Shown here in pieces: positions 1 through 6,138 of a stretch of 6,851 nucleotides of DNA (the first letter of the stretch is position 1; each line of letters starts with the position of its first letter). Origin of the DNA: JAKBCQ01 sp021807585 (GTDB lineage Bacteria > Planctomycetota > Planctomycetia > Isosphaerales > Isosphaeraceae); the NCBI GenBank assembly GCA_027325115.1, contig DAHWFG010000465.1, positions 1-6,851 on the forward strand. The letters are read 5' to 3'. A program made the position numbers and the translations under genes. The notes beneath the pieces were generated by a model. It ran no database searches, was not told the origin of the DNA, and worked only from the letters and a program-made list of their open reading frames with translations.

Positions 1-587
1 GACACCAGATCGACGACCGGACGAATCCCCTCGATCGGTCGAGCGTAACCGTTGTCGGTCGCGTCGGACCTCAAAAAACAGAGCGGCCGAACGAGTCGAC
101 GTTCGTTCTCCTCGGCCGAACCGTAATTCCCCGCGCTCCAGATATCGACCATCACCAGGCTCGTATCCGCGACCCCCGTATGGCGGACGAGCGCATCGCG
201 AAATTCGGGAGAATCAAGCACGGCGCGCTCGCACTCGATCATCTCGTCGACCGTCATCATCGGCTGAACGCCGGGAACATGTTTACACGAAAGAACGCGT
301 TCTTGATTGAGCGAGACCACCCCCTCGAAACACGCGTTCCTGGCTCGGTCGTACAACACGACGAAGGCGGCGCGGGGGATCGTCTTCGCGTCTCCCCCGC
401 CGAGAACCAAATCCTTTTCGGGCTCGTCGAGCGCGATCGAGATGAATCGCGTCGACGAACACGCCTTGCCGCTTTTGCGGACGATCTCGATCACGCGGCG
501 AACCTCGTCCGCGGTCAACGGCTCGAGCGGATGACCGACCGACTCAATCGAAGTTCCAACATCTAACAACATGCTGATTGGAATCAT
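1..587 (-). CDS. Copper amine oxidase (primary-amine oxidase), N-terminal part, cut by the left window edge
   Basis: Copper/topaquinone amine oxidases oxidise primary amines to aldehydes, releasing ammonia and hydrogen peroxide. The reverse strand from 587 is open to the window edge and gives 195 residues. They match the N2 and N3 domains of this family: HPLEPLT at 19-25, RFISIAL at 47-53, VPGVQP at 104-109, MVDIWSAGNYG at 146-156, RRLVRPLCFLRSD at 163-175 and TDNGYARPIEG at 177-187. The catalytic domain, with the tyrosine that becomes topaquinone and the copper histidines, would lie beyond the window (family members are roughly 640 residues), so activity cannot be judged. ATG at 587 is chosen because GGAG lies 8 nt upstream (596-599); GTG at 590 and ATG at 572 are in-frame alternatives. 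No signal peptide is visible, so a cytoplasmic enzyme is likely. The gene follows the propeller gene on the same strand after 146 bp. Family call is confident; substrate is unknown. Confidence 0.9.
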   Translation of the reverse strand, partial: MIPISMLLDVGTSIESVGHPLEPLTADEVRRVIEIVRKSGKACSSTRFISIALDEPEKDLVLGGGDAKTIPRAAFVVLYDRARNACFEGVVSLNQERVLSCKHVPGVQPMMTVDEMIECERAVLDSPEFRDALVRHTGVADTSLVMVDIWSAGNYGSAEENERRLVRPLCFLRSDATDNGYARPIEGIRPVVDLV

Positions 588-733
588 CACGGCGACTCCG
601 TATTCAATCCACCGCCTCGTCGCCACGTTCGGGCCCGGCGGTTACCACCAACAGAACGGAATGCAAATCTCACGCCGCTGGGGCGTCCGGGGCACGCCGC
701 GACGCGGCCAGAACGTTCCGCCGAATCGAGAAA

Positions 734-1855
734 TCAACGATCGGTTACGCGACCGACGCCGAATTGATCGCCGGTTCGCACCGGTTTGCCTCGCTCGAAA
801 TCGATCTCGACCATTTTTTCGCTCAAAACGGGGGATCCTTTTTCGTCGGAGAGCGTCGTGAGCGTTTTTTTGGTTTTGACGTCGATCACCTCGCCCGTCG
901 ACGGATAAGCATATTGACCGTCGATTGAAAACGTGATCCAGCCCGGCTCATCACGGAGCGGGATGCTCGTCGTTTGGCGCGGCGGCTCGACCGTGATATC
1001 AAAAACATGAACTTGTTGGTTATGGCCGTCGACGACCCAGATCTCTTTTTCGTCGGGAGTGAGGCCGACGCCGTGGCTGGGGCAGCCGTGACGTTTCACC
1101 GGACCGGGTTGAAAACCCGAGACGACGACGCGCTGAACGGGTTTGTTCGTTTTCAAATCGCCGATTTCAAATCCGAGCAAACCGTTGACGGTGACATAAC
1201 AGCGTGTTTGGCGACCGTCGACGGTGAAGGGCCGAATCGCCGCCGAAAACGGCCCGACGGTCCGCTCGGCGACATGCTTGGACGGATCGGCGACCGTCAG
1301 CAACGGCGACTTCAAACCCGCGAGATAAACGTGCTTGCCGTCGGCGCCGTAAACCGTGTTGTGCGCCCCCGATTTGGGGGTGATCTTGGCGATCACCGAT
1401 CCGTCGATCGCGTCGACGACGTTCCAGTGATCCCCCTCGAACGAGGGGAGATAGATCGTCTTGCCGTCGGGAGAAAGCGCCATGCGGTCGCATCCCCCCT
1501 CGTAAGATCGCTCCCAAAGAATTTTCTCGGTGATAAGATCCAGGCACGTCAGTGTTTTTGTTGTCGAGATATGAATGCGCCCCGTTGCGGCCGAGGCGCA
1601 CACTCCCTTGACGTTATCGGGCTTGCCGTTCGGCCTCAACCCCGCGGTCGGAATTCGTTTGATCAACTTATGCCCGCGATCGATATCGTAAACGAGCAGC
1701 CCGTGGCCGCCGTATTCAAGCAAATCGCGAATCCCGGGCTCGGCGACGTAAAGCCTTCGCCCTTCGGCCTTCGCGGGCTCGGCCGCGATCGAAGCCGTGA
1801 CGAACAAGGCGAATGCGGCGATCGTTCCCACCAAGATCCTCGCTCGATTTACCAT
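734..1855 (-). CDS. Exported YVTN-type beta-propeller protein of unknown function
   Basis: The 373-residue product starts with a Sec signal peptide: basic VNRAR, hydrophobic residues about 7-24, and a likely cleavage between residues 23 and 30. The rest is a chain of propeller blades with recurring patterns: ALSPDGKTIYLPS (126-138), YGADGKHVYLAG (169-180), GLTPDEKEIWVVDG (264-277) and FSIDGQYAYPSTG (309-321), each followed by a segment such as VHVFDI. This is the YncE/YVTN repeat type. The opening LYVAEPGIRD...YGGHGLLVYDID block resembles a conserved planctomycete/acidobacterial subfamily. Such proteins act outside the cytoplasm as binding or surface proteins; no catalytic residues are evident. 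The start is well supported by AAGGGG at 1862-1867, 6 nt before ATG. It has its own predicted promoter (1901-1929) and lies 146 bp before the amine oxidase. A partner role with that enzyme is possible but unproven. Confidence 0.85.
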   Translation of the reverse strand: MVNRARILVGTIAAFALFVTASIAAEPAKAEGRRLYVAEPGIRDLLEYGGHGLLVYDIDRGHKLIKRIPTAGLRPNGKPDNVKGVCASAATGRIHISTTKTLTCLDLITEKILWERSYEGGCDRMALSPDGKTIYLPSFEGDHWNVVDAIDGSVIAKITPKSGAHNTVYGADGKHVYLAGLKSPLLTVADPSKHVAERTVGPFSAAIRPFTVDGRQTRCYVTVNGLLGFEIGDLKTNKPVQRVVVSGFQPGPVKRHGCPSHGVGLTPDEKEIWVVDGHNQQVHVFDITVEPPRQTTSIPLRDEPGWITFSIDGQYAYPSTGEVIDVKTKKTLTTLSDEKGSPVLSEKMVEIDFERGKPVRTGDQFGVGRVTDR

Positions 1856-1885
1856 AAGAATCCCCTTGTGCGTTTGACGGCCCGT

Positions 1886-1897
1886 GAATCGCGATTC
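1886..1897. repeat. 12-bp perfect palindrome in the propeller-gene promoter region
   Basis: GAATCGCGATTC is an exact inverted repeat. It lies 31 bp before the propeller gene's ATG and begins 3 bp downstream of the predicted -10 box, so it would cover the transcription start. That is a typical place for a repressor operator, but no regulator gene is visible nearby and the motif uses k-mers that are common in this genome. Confidence 0.3.
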
Positions 1898-1900
1898 TTG

Positions 1901-1929
1901 AACCTAACCGAAACCAGGGCGGTTCTCAA
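1901..1929 (-). promoter_or_regulatory. Predicted sigma70-type promoter of the propeller gene
   Basis: On the minus strand, TTGAGA (1929-1924, 5 of 6 consensus bases) is followed after exactly 17 nt by TAGGTT (1906-1901), which keeps the key T, A and final T of a -10 box. The -10 ends 45 nt before the ATG at 1855. It sits just downstream of a likely terminator of the preceding gene, which fits an independent transcription unit. Prediction is by pattern only. Confidence 0.4.
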
Positions 1930-1934
1930 CGACC

Positions 1935-1958
1935 AAAAAACGCGCATCGATCACACGC
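1935..1958 (-). terminator. Probable intrinsic terminator of the short-chain dehydrogenase gene
   Basis: Reading the minus strand, GCGTGT (1958-1953) can pair with ATGCGC (1947-1942) around a 5-nt loop. This makes a 6-bp stem with two G-U pairs. After one G it is followed by six T residues (1940-1935). The structure lies about 45 nt past the dehydrogenase stop codon and before the propeller promoter. The stem is modest, so strength is uncertain. Confidence 0.4.
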
Positions 1959-2003
1959 CCGCGGCATTCGAATCAAAGAGAATCGCGTATTTTCATTTAT
2001 CTA

Positions 2004-2750
2004 TCAATATGTGGCTCGTCCGCCGCTGAGATCGTAGCACTGGCCGGTGCAATACGAGGCGTCTCGGCTTGCGAGAAAATGGACGAGCGCCGCGACCTCG
2101 TCGATTCGTCCCGTTCGTCCCATCGGGATCTTCGAGAGCATGTAATCGATCGTCGCTTGCGGCAGCGCCTCGACCATCTCGGTTTGAATGACCGCGGGCG
2201 AGATCGCGTTGACGGTGATATCCCCCCGACCGACGACCTCGCGCGCCAGGGCTTTTGTCATGTTGATCACCGCGGCCTTCGAAGCCGAGTAGGGGAGGAG
2301 CGTCGGGTTCCCTTCCTTCCCCGCGATCGACGCGATCGAGACGATCCTGCCGAACTTCCGTTCGATCATTCCCGGAACGACCCGCTTGCAACAGAGAAAC
2401 GGACCGATCACGTTGACCTCGAACACGCGTCGTACCTCGTCGGCTTTGAGGTTCCAACTGATCTCGGCTCGTCCCGTGATCGCGGCGTTGTTCACCAAAA
2501 TCGACACCGGACCGAGCTTTGATTCGGCGTCTGAAAAGGCGCGATCGACGTCGCTTTCCAAGGTCATATCGCCGACGGTGTGAATCCCCTGGCACTCGGC
2601 GGCGACCTGAGCGGCGTATCCGCCGTCGAGATCGAAGATCGCGATCCTTGCGCCCGCTTGCCGAAGCCTGCGCGCGATCCCCGCGCCGATCCCCCGTGCG
2701 CCCCCCGTCACGAGCGCCGTCTGTCCCGATAAATCAAAAAATGGAGCCAT
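2004..2750 (-). CDS. Short-chain dehydrogenase/reductase (classical SDR family)
   Basis: This 248-residue protein has the full classical SDR layout and usual length. The Rossmann nucleotide motif TGGARGIG is at 15-22. Asp40 after the second strand (IFDLD) favours NAD(H). NNAA is at 87-90, and the catalytic tetrad is Asn113, Ser141, Tyr154 and Lys158 (YSASK). The PAVIQTEM segment (185-192) and a C-terminal TGQCYDLSGGRATY close the fold. Such enzymes oxidise alcohols or reduce carbonyls in the cytoplasm; FabG-like ketoreductases and sugar-acid dehydrogenases are both possible. The LSGGRATY end reminds me of sugar-acid dehydrogenases of the 2-keto-3-deoxy-acid type, but this is only recollection. 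ATG at 2750 is the natural start because it gives a complete first strand; the upstream AGG-containing ribosome site is weak. A palindrome 37 bp upstream may be an operator. All active-site residues are present, so it should be functional. Confidence 0.93.
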   Translation of the reverse strand: MAPFFDLSGQTALVTGGARGIGAGIARRLRQAGARIAIFDLDGGYAAQVAAECQGIHTVGDMTLESDVDRAFSDAESKLGPVSILVNNAAITGRAEISWNLKADEVRRVFEVNVIGPFLCCKRVVPGMIERKFGRIVSIASIAGKEGNPTLLPYSASKAAVINMTKALAREVVGRGDITVNAISPAVIQTEMVEALPQATIDYMLSKIPMGRTGRIDEVAALVHFLASRDASYCTGQCYDLSGGRATY

Positions 2751-2787
2751 CTCAATCGCCTATTCGAATGATGTCGATGCACGCCCC

Positions 2788-2805
2788 TCGCGGATCGATC
2801 CGCGA
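2788..2805. promoter_or_regulatory. 18-bp perfect palindrome upstream of the SDR gene (candidate operator)
   Basis: TCGCGGATCGATCCGCGA reads identically on both strands over 18 bases. It ends 37 bp before the SDR start codon. Two 8-bp palindromes with a TTCGAA core flank it: ATTCGAAT at 2762-2769 and GTTCGAAC at 2808-2815. An uninterrupted 18-bp symmetry in a non-coding leader suggests a dimeric repressor site; a stem in the mRNA leader is the alternative, though with no loop it would form poorly. Confidence 0.4.
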
Positions 2806-2915
2806 CCGTTCGAACCCGCAGCATAATCCAACCGGCGCCGGGAATCATCGACCAGTATCGAAAACGTAAACTCGCGGGAGGTAGCCGACACGAAAGAAGA
2901 ACGCACCGACAAGTG

Positions 2916-2968
2916 TTTAATTATTTTTATATATTTATTTTGTTAACAATGTATTTATTAGCATTTTA
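2916..2968. other. Extremely AT-rich island in the spacer upstream of the SDR gene
   Basis: Only 5 of 53 bases are G or C, against well over half in the flanking genes. The octamer TATTTATT occurs at 2932-2939 and 2952-2959, exactly 20 bp apart, on either side of the palindrome TTGTTAACAA (2940-2949). It lies about 165 bp before the SDR start. An upstream promoter element, a nucleoid-protein site or a promoter is possible. I found no -35/-10 pair with a good spacer in it. The rest of the 292-bp spacer (2751-3042) shows no gene. Confidence 0.5.
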
Positions 2969-3042
2969 GAGTGATCCTGGAGGTGAGAATCGACGCCCCG
3001 TCGTCGCGACGTCGAGACTTTTGGGATCGGCGAACGCCCGGA

Positions 3043-3462
3043 TCAGCCTTTTTGTTGAAACGAAACCCCGGGGATGCGGCTTTTCACCTGATCGAGGATC
3101 TCTTTGGGAACGATCGATTCCAGATAATTGAACGCGTGAATCACGAATTGTTCGATCTGTTCGGCGGAGAAGCCCAATTTGGTCAATTCGCTCAGCACTT
3201 TGGACGTATCGCCGCCGAACACCTTGCCGGCGATGTTGACGATCGATGCGAGCAATCCCCCCGATTGTGGTGCGGAATCGTCGGCGGCGGCCGCGGATTT
3301 GGAAACGATCGCGTCGGCGTCTGGAATCGCGTTATGAAGCGCCGAGTAGAGTTCGGGGGGCAAATGATCCTTGAGCCCCGAAAGCAGCGCCGCGAGGCCT
3401 TTTTCAACCATTTCGGGGTCGAGCCCGAGTCGTGTTGAAAGCGTTGAAATCATTTCATTCAT
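3043..3462 (-). CDS. DUF2780-like protein (VcgC/VcgE family), unknown function
   Basis: The 139-residue product is mostly helical with no signal peptide or membrane segment. Two blocks match my memory of DUF2780. The first is LGLDPEMVEKGLAALLSGLK (12-31), followed by LPPELYSALHNAIPDADAI (34-52). The second is ELTKLGFSAEQIEQFVIHAF (92-111), followed by a terminal helix. An Ala/Ser/Asp-rich linker at 57-69 joins them. Function is unknown for the family. The start is set at ATG 3462 because homology begins just after it. The reading frame runs open much further upstream, but that part is the antisense of the prepilin gene. The ribosome site is weak (GGGA about 11 nt upstream), and ATG at 3453 is an alternative start. 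It diverges from the prepilin gene across 292 bp. Confidence 0.72.
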   Translation of the reverse strand: MNEMISTLSTRLGLDPEMVEKGLAALLSGLKDHLPPELYSALHNAIPDADAIVSKSAAAADDSAPQSGGLLASIVNIAGKVFGGDTSKVLSELTKLGFSAEQIEQFVIHAFNYLESIVPKEILDQVKSRIPGVSFQQKG

Positions 3463-3518
3463 TGATGTGTAATTCCCGAATATGGAGAACCGAATGGTTG
3501 TTGATACATGAGCCGAGT

Positions 3519-3530
3519 CGAATCGATTCG
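3519..3530. repeat. 12-bp palindrome in the divergent intergenic region
   Basis: CGAATCGATTCG is an exact inverted repeat lying 57 bp upstream of the DUF2780-like gene start and about 225 bp upstream of the prepilin start. It could bind a regulator of either divergent gene. Apart from this and the promoter at 3673-3701, I see nothing in the 292-bp spacer 3463-3754. Confidence 0.25.
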
Positions 3531-3672
3531 GTCCGATTGTTGTATGCGGACGAATCCCCGCGGTCAAGAAGGCGATCGAACGAATCAAAAGCGATTGCGC
3601 CGACATTGGACAATCAAATTCATTCGCGTACGATCCAAAGCTCGATCCCCCTCGATTCAAGACGCGGCTCGC

Positions 3673-3701
3673 TTGACTCATTCCCCCGGCCGTCGTATCG
3701 T
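3673..3701 (+). promoter_or_regulatory. Predicted sigma70-type promoter of the DUF1559 prepilin gene
   Basis: TTGACT (3673-3678, 5 of 6 consensus bases) and TATCGT (3696-3701, 4 of 6) are separated by exactly 17 nt. The -10 box ends 53 nt before the ATG at 3755, leaving a short leader. The same TTGACT-N17 layout occurs ahead of the operon at 5330. Prediction is by pattern only. Confidence 0.45.
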
Positions 3702-3754
3702 CTCGATCTAATCGCACGATCGTACCATTTGACGACGAAGGTGGGAGTGGAATC

Positions 3755-4828
3755 ATGAAATCTTTATCAAAGGCGGCGGGCGAACATCGTTCGGGTTTCA
3801 CGCTGATTGAATTGCTCGTCGTGATCGCGATCATCGCGGTTTTGATCGCTTTGTTACTTCCCGCGGTGCAGCAAGCGCGCGAGGCGGCTCGGCGTGCGCA
3901 ATGCTTGAACAACCTCAAGCAGCTCGGCATCGCGCTCCATTCGTACCACGACGCGCTCAACACCTTCCCGCCGGGGAGGCTCCGCGGCATGATCAACGGT
4001 TCGGGTCGGTGCTTTTCGGCGCATTCGTATTTGTTGCCGTATCTCGATCAAATCGCCTTATACAACGCGACCAATTTTTTGCTCAACCCCGAGACGAGCT
4101 TGACCGCGACGGGAGCGGGTGAGGCGGGTTCCCAGCCCGAAAATCTCACCTCGATCGAGACGATCGTCGATTCGTTCCTTTGCCCGAGCGACGGCGGCCA
4201 ATTCCGCTGCCTGGGGGGGAAGGGAATGCACAATTATCCGATGAACACGGGAACGACGTTCGCGGTCTCGCCGCTCAATCCGTACGGGATCAGGATCAAC
4301 GGAATCTTTTATGAGAATTCGGCTACAAATCTCGCGCAGATCATCGACGGGAGTTCACAAACCGCGGCGTTCGCCGAGCAGATCCGCTCGCAACCGGGGA
4401 ATTCGACCTGGAATGGAACGACACCCGTGGGGGGGATGGTGTTGACGACGGGGAACGACAACGCGACGAACGGTCCGCCGCTGCTCAATTATCCGTCGAA
4501 TTGCAATCAGGCGGGAAATATTCAGCTCAACACATTCGGATGTATGTGGCTTTTCGGCGCTCCCGGGCACAGCATGTACAATCATGTACGTCCGCCCAAC
4601 GACAAGCGGCTTGATTGTCGCGGCGGCTTGCCGCAAAGCAATCGGACGAATCAATGGTGGAATTTGCTTACTCATAACATCGCATCACATAGTTGGCATC
4701 CGGGAGGGGTGAATGTTTTATTTTGCGACGGCAGTTCGAGGTTCGTCAAAAACGGAGTGAACATCATCATCTGGCAGGCGATCGGCACGCGCAACGGCGC
4801 CGAAGTCGTCTCGGGAAACGATTATTAA
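3755..4828 (+). CDS. DUF1559 domain prepilin-like protein with type IV N-terminal methylation motif
   Basis: The 357-residue protein begins with a short basic leader ending HRSG. It is followed by FTLIELLVVIAIIAVLIALL, the class III prepilin signature: cleavage would fall after Gly14, Phe15 would be methylated, and Glu19 is the conserved +5 glutamate. A long amphipathic helix follows (PAVQQAREAARRAQCLNNLK, 36-55), then the DUF1559 body. The end carries the family's H-x9-DG motif (His315 to Asp325-Gly326). These proteins are pseudopilin-like and placed in the envelope after processing by a prepilin peptidase; their exact role is unknown. GGGAG at 3743-3747, 7 nt before the ATG, fixes the start. 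Cysteines at 50, 87, 143, 152, 250, 263, 288 and 324 may form disulfides. No pilus assembly gene lies in the window, as is usual for these scattered paralogues. Confidence 0.96.
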   Translation: MKSLSKAAGEHRSGFTLIELLVVIAIIAVLIALLLPAVQQAREAARRAQCLNNLKQLGIALHSYHDALNTFPPGRLRGMINGSGRCFSAHSYLLPYLDQIALYNATNFLLNPETSLTATGAGEAGSQPENLTSIETIVDSFLCPSDGGQFRCLGGKGMHNYPMNTGTTFAVSPLNPYGIRINGIFYENSATNLAQIIDGSSQTAAFAEQIRSQPGNSTWNGTTPVGGMVLTTGNDNATNGPPLLNYPSNCNQAGNIQLNTFGCMWLFGAPGHSMYNHVRPPNDKRLDCRGGLPQSNRTNQWWNLLTHNIASHSWHPGGVNVLFCDGSSRFVKNGVNIIIWQAIGTRNGAEVVSGNDY

Positions 4829-4887
4829 ACGCCTCCGCGAATGTTTTATCGCGAATATACAGATATTAAGATATTCATTACATTTAG

Positions 4888-4903
4888 TTCGCGAGAACGC
4901 GAA
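4888..4903 (+). terminator. Small hairpin after the prepilin gene, possible transcript end
   Basis: TTCGCG and CGCGAA form a 6-bp perfect stem around the loop AGAA, 60 nt past the prepilin stop. No T-run follows, so it would not be a standard intrinsic terminator. It may protect an RNA 3' end or be incidental. Confidence 0.2.
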
Positions 4904-4933
4904 TCCGATTTCGACAGGAGAAATCCGATTTCG
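4902..4933. repeat. 12-bp direct repeat with 20-bp period
   Basis: AATCCGATTTCG occurs at 4902-4913 and again at 4922-4933, so both copies face the same side of the helix two turns apart. The first copy overlaps the right arm of the hairpin at 4888-4903. Tandem same-face sites are typical of activator binding, but the nearest downstream gene is almost 400 bp away. Confidence 0.35.
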
Positions 4934-5161
4934 TGAGGTCGCATATAAAAGGGGGATGTTCGAGCTTGAAAAACAATCGCCCGCACGAACACACGATCTA
5001 CTAACAATACCAGAGATAATACCGGCTTAACAGGACGTTCGCCCTCTCGCCGGCCGCGGCACGCTCGTAAACGTCGCCTCGTCGACGCGTTACGGATTCG
5101 CTCTTTCAAAAGATCGTCCGCCGCCTCGGCCTCAATCGAATCGTTCCCGCAACCGGAGGGA

Positions 5162-5190
5162 TTGACTATATCTCCGTTTGGTTATACAGT
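5162..5190 (+). promoter_or_regulatory. Predicted sigma70-type promoter of the DUF2892-DsrE-SoxB-like operon
   Basis: TTGACT (5162-5167) and TACAGT (5185-5190) are separated by exactly 17 nt, matching 5 of 6 and 4 of 6 consensus bases. Transcription from here would leave a leader of about 130 nt before the ATG at 5330. That leader holds one possible 22-codon reading frame (5230-5298) without a clear ribosome site. Confidence 0.4.
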
Positions 5191-5329
5191 TGATTTTGTG
5201 GGCGACGCCGAACTCGCGACGACACGTTCATGACGGTCGATCGCCGGAACGACCTGACTTTCGACCCCGACGATCTGATCGGCGCGGTCGATGTATGAAG
5301 CTTTATTTTGAATCCGAAGGAGGTTGGCG

Positions 5330-5596
5330 ATGATTTCGCTTGAACGGCAGACTCGAATCGGAGTCGGCTTGCTGGTTTTGACGGGATCGATTTTGGGGGC
5401 GTTCGTCCACCCGGCGTTTATCGGCCTGGCTGCGTTCATCGGCGTCGGGCTCGTCGTCGCGGGAATCACCGATTTTTGCGGCCTTACGCTCGTTCTCTCA
5501 AAGGCGCCCTGGAATCGATCGCACCGGCCCGGATCGACATGCGCCCCGCGTAAAGCGAACGAGCCCAGCGAGTCGGCTCGGGCGAACGCCGTTTAA
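5330..5596 (+). CDS. DUF2892 (YgaP-type) small inner membrane protein
   Basis: The 88-residue protein opens with ISLERQTRIGVGLL and has two hydrophobic helices at about 10-27 and 29-47. These are followed by TDFCGLTLVLSKAPWN (47-62), the conserved end of the DUF2892 unit. The remaining 26 residues are polar and of no evident fold. DUF2892 occurs alone or as the membrane tail of rhodaneses such as YgaP, and Cys50 in the FCG motif is typical. It would sit in the cytoplasmic membrane, perhaps helping sulfur transfer across or at it. The start is ATG 5330 because a perfect AAGGAGG (5317-5323) lies 6 nt upstream; the in-frame TTG at 5324 directly abuts that site and is unlikely. It is first in an apparent operon, 35 bp before the DsrE-like gene. 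Confidence 0.85.
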   Translation: MISLERQTRIGVGLLVLTGSILGAFVHPAFIGLAAFIGVGLVVAGITDFCGLTLVLSKAPWNRSHRPGSTCAPRKANEPSESARANAV

Positions 5597-5631
5597 AAAT
5601 ACCGACCTCATCATATTACAGGAATAATGCT

Positions 5632-6123
5632 ATGAATTGGCGTGGAATGGCGATGATCGTCGCAGTCGCGGTTTCTCCCGCGGTCGTCTTTCTGTTCGCT
5701 CCCCGGTCGGTCGTCACGACCGCTGCGAGGGGTGAAGAAACGAAGCGGGTCGAGCCCAAGGGGCACGGCAAGCTCGTGTTTGTGCTGACGACGGGGCTCG
5801 AGGATCTTCAGGAGAACGGCATGGCGATTCGCCAGGCGAAAGTCGCCAAGGAATCGGGATTTCTCGACGACGTCGTTTTGCTCGTTTACGGTCGAGCGGT
5901 GCAGGCCTTCTCGAAGGACGTCACCGCCAAGCCGCCCCAAACGACCGTCGCGATCAAGGAGGCCAAAGCCGCGGGCGTAAGGATTCTGATTTGCGGCGAG
6001 GCGATCAAGCGGTTCAACATCCCCAAGGAATCGCTCGACCCCCAGCCCGAGGCGGTCGTCCCCAACGCGATCGTCGCGCTCTCGGAACTCGTCTCCAAGG
6101 GTTATCAGATTATCAAGTATTAA
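5632..6123 (+). CDS. DsrE-family protein with N-terminal export signal
   Basis: DsrE/DsrF-like proteins carry sulfur as a cysteine persulfide or act in sulfur relay. Here the 163 residues begin with a hydrophobic segment (about 6-23) that looks like a Sec signal peptide or anchor, then a polar linker. The domain starts at KLVFVLTTGLEDLQ (47-60) and contains AIRQAKVAKESGFLDDVVLLVYG (65-87). It then has GVRILICGEAIKRFNI (115-130), with Cys121 at the position of the usual active cysteine, and ends with the typical VSKGYQIIKY. ATG 5632 is preceded by AGGA (5620-5623) at 8 nt. The earlier ATG at 5627 gives only two codons. It follows the DUF2892 gene by 35 bp and precedes the SoxB-like gene by 15 bp. 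Export is unusual for the classical cytoplasmic DsrEFH complex but fits an envelope partner of the next gene. Confidence 0.85.
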   Translation: MNWRGMAMIVAVAVSPAVVFLFAPRSVVTTAARGEETKRVEPKGHGKLVFVLTTGLEDLQENGMAIRQAKVAKESGFLDDVVLLVYGRAVQAFSKDVTAKPPQTTVAIKEAKAAGVRILICGEAIKRFNIPKESLDPQPEAVVPNAIVALSELVSKGYQIIKY

Positions 6124-6138
6124 GCAAGGACGTGATTC

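Larger units (their letters stand above)
4829..5161. other. Non-coding stretch downstream of the prepilin gene
   Basis: All six frames are broken by frequent stops or give compositionally implausible products. The first 110 bases are AT-rich with short repeats: CGCGAAT at 4836-4842 and 4850-4856, a hairpin at 4888-4903 and a 12-bp direct repeat at 4902-4933. The remainder returns to the usual composition. One plus-strand frame from 5069 to 5193 is open but has no ATG and no recognisable product. The spacer continues to the start of the next gene at 5330 and holds a predicted promoter at 5162. Confidence 0.5.

Noticed and set aside
682..698. Hairpin GGCGT-N7-ACGCC after the propeller gene as a terminator
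   Set aside because: The stem is only 5 bp and no T-run follows on the minus strand.
974..2029. A 351-codon plus-strand open frame opposite the propeller gene
   Set aside because: It is the antisense of the propeller gene, is rich in Arg and Asp, shows no known domain, and runs through the propeller promoter and terminator.
3463..3996. Upstream extension of the DUF2780-like gene to a 317-codon frame
   Set aside because: The extra part is antisense to the prepilin N-terminus and its promoter; family similarity begins only after the ATG at 3462.
4846..5109. An 87-codon minus-strand frame in the spacer after the prepilin gene
   Set aside because: No ribosome site, domain or plausible composition; it crosses the repeat and hairpin cluster.
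5069..5193. An open plus-strand frame ending at TGA before the DUF2892 gene, considered as a gene remnant
   Set aside because: No start codon and no recognisable protein; the end overlaps the predicted promoter. Nothing supports a pseudogene.
5182..5469. A 95-codon minus-strand frame
   Set aside because: It is antisense to the DUF2892 gene, which has conserved family sequence and a perfect ribosome site.
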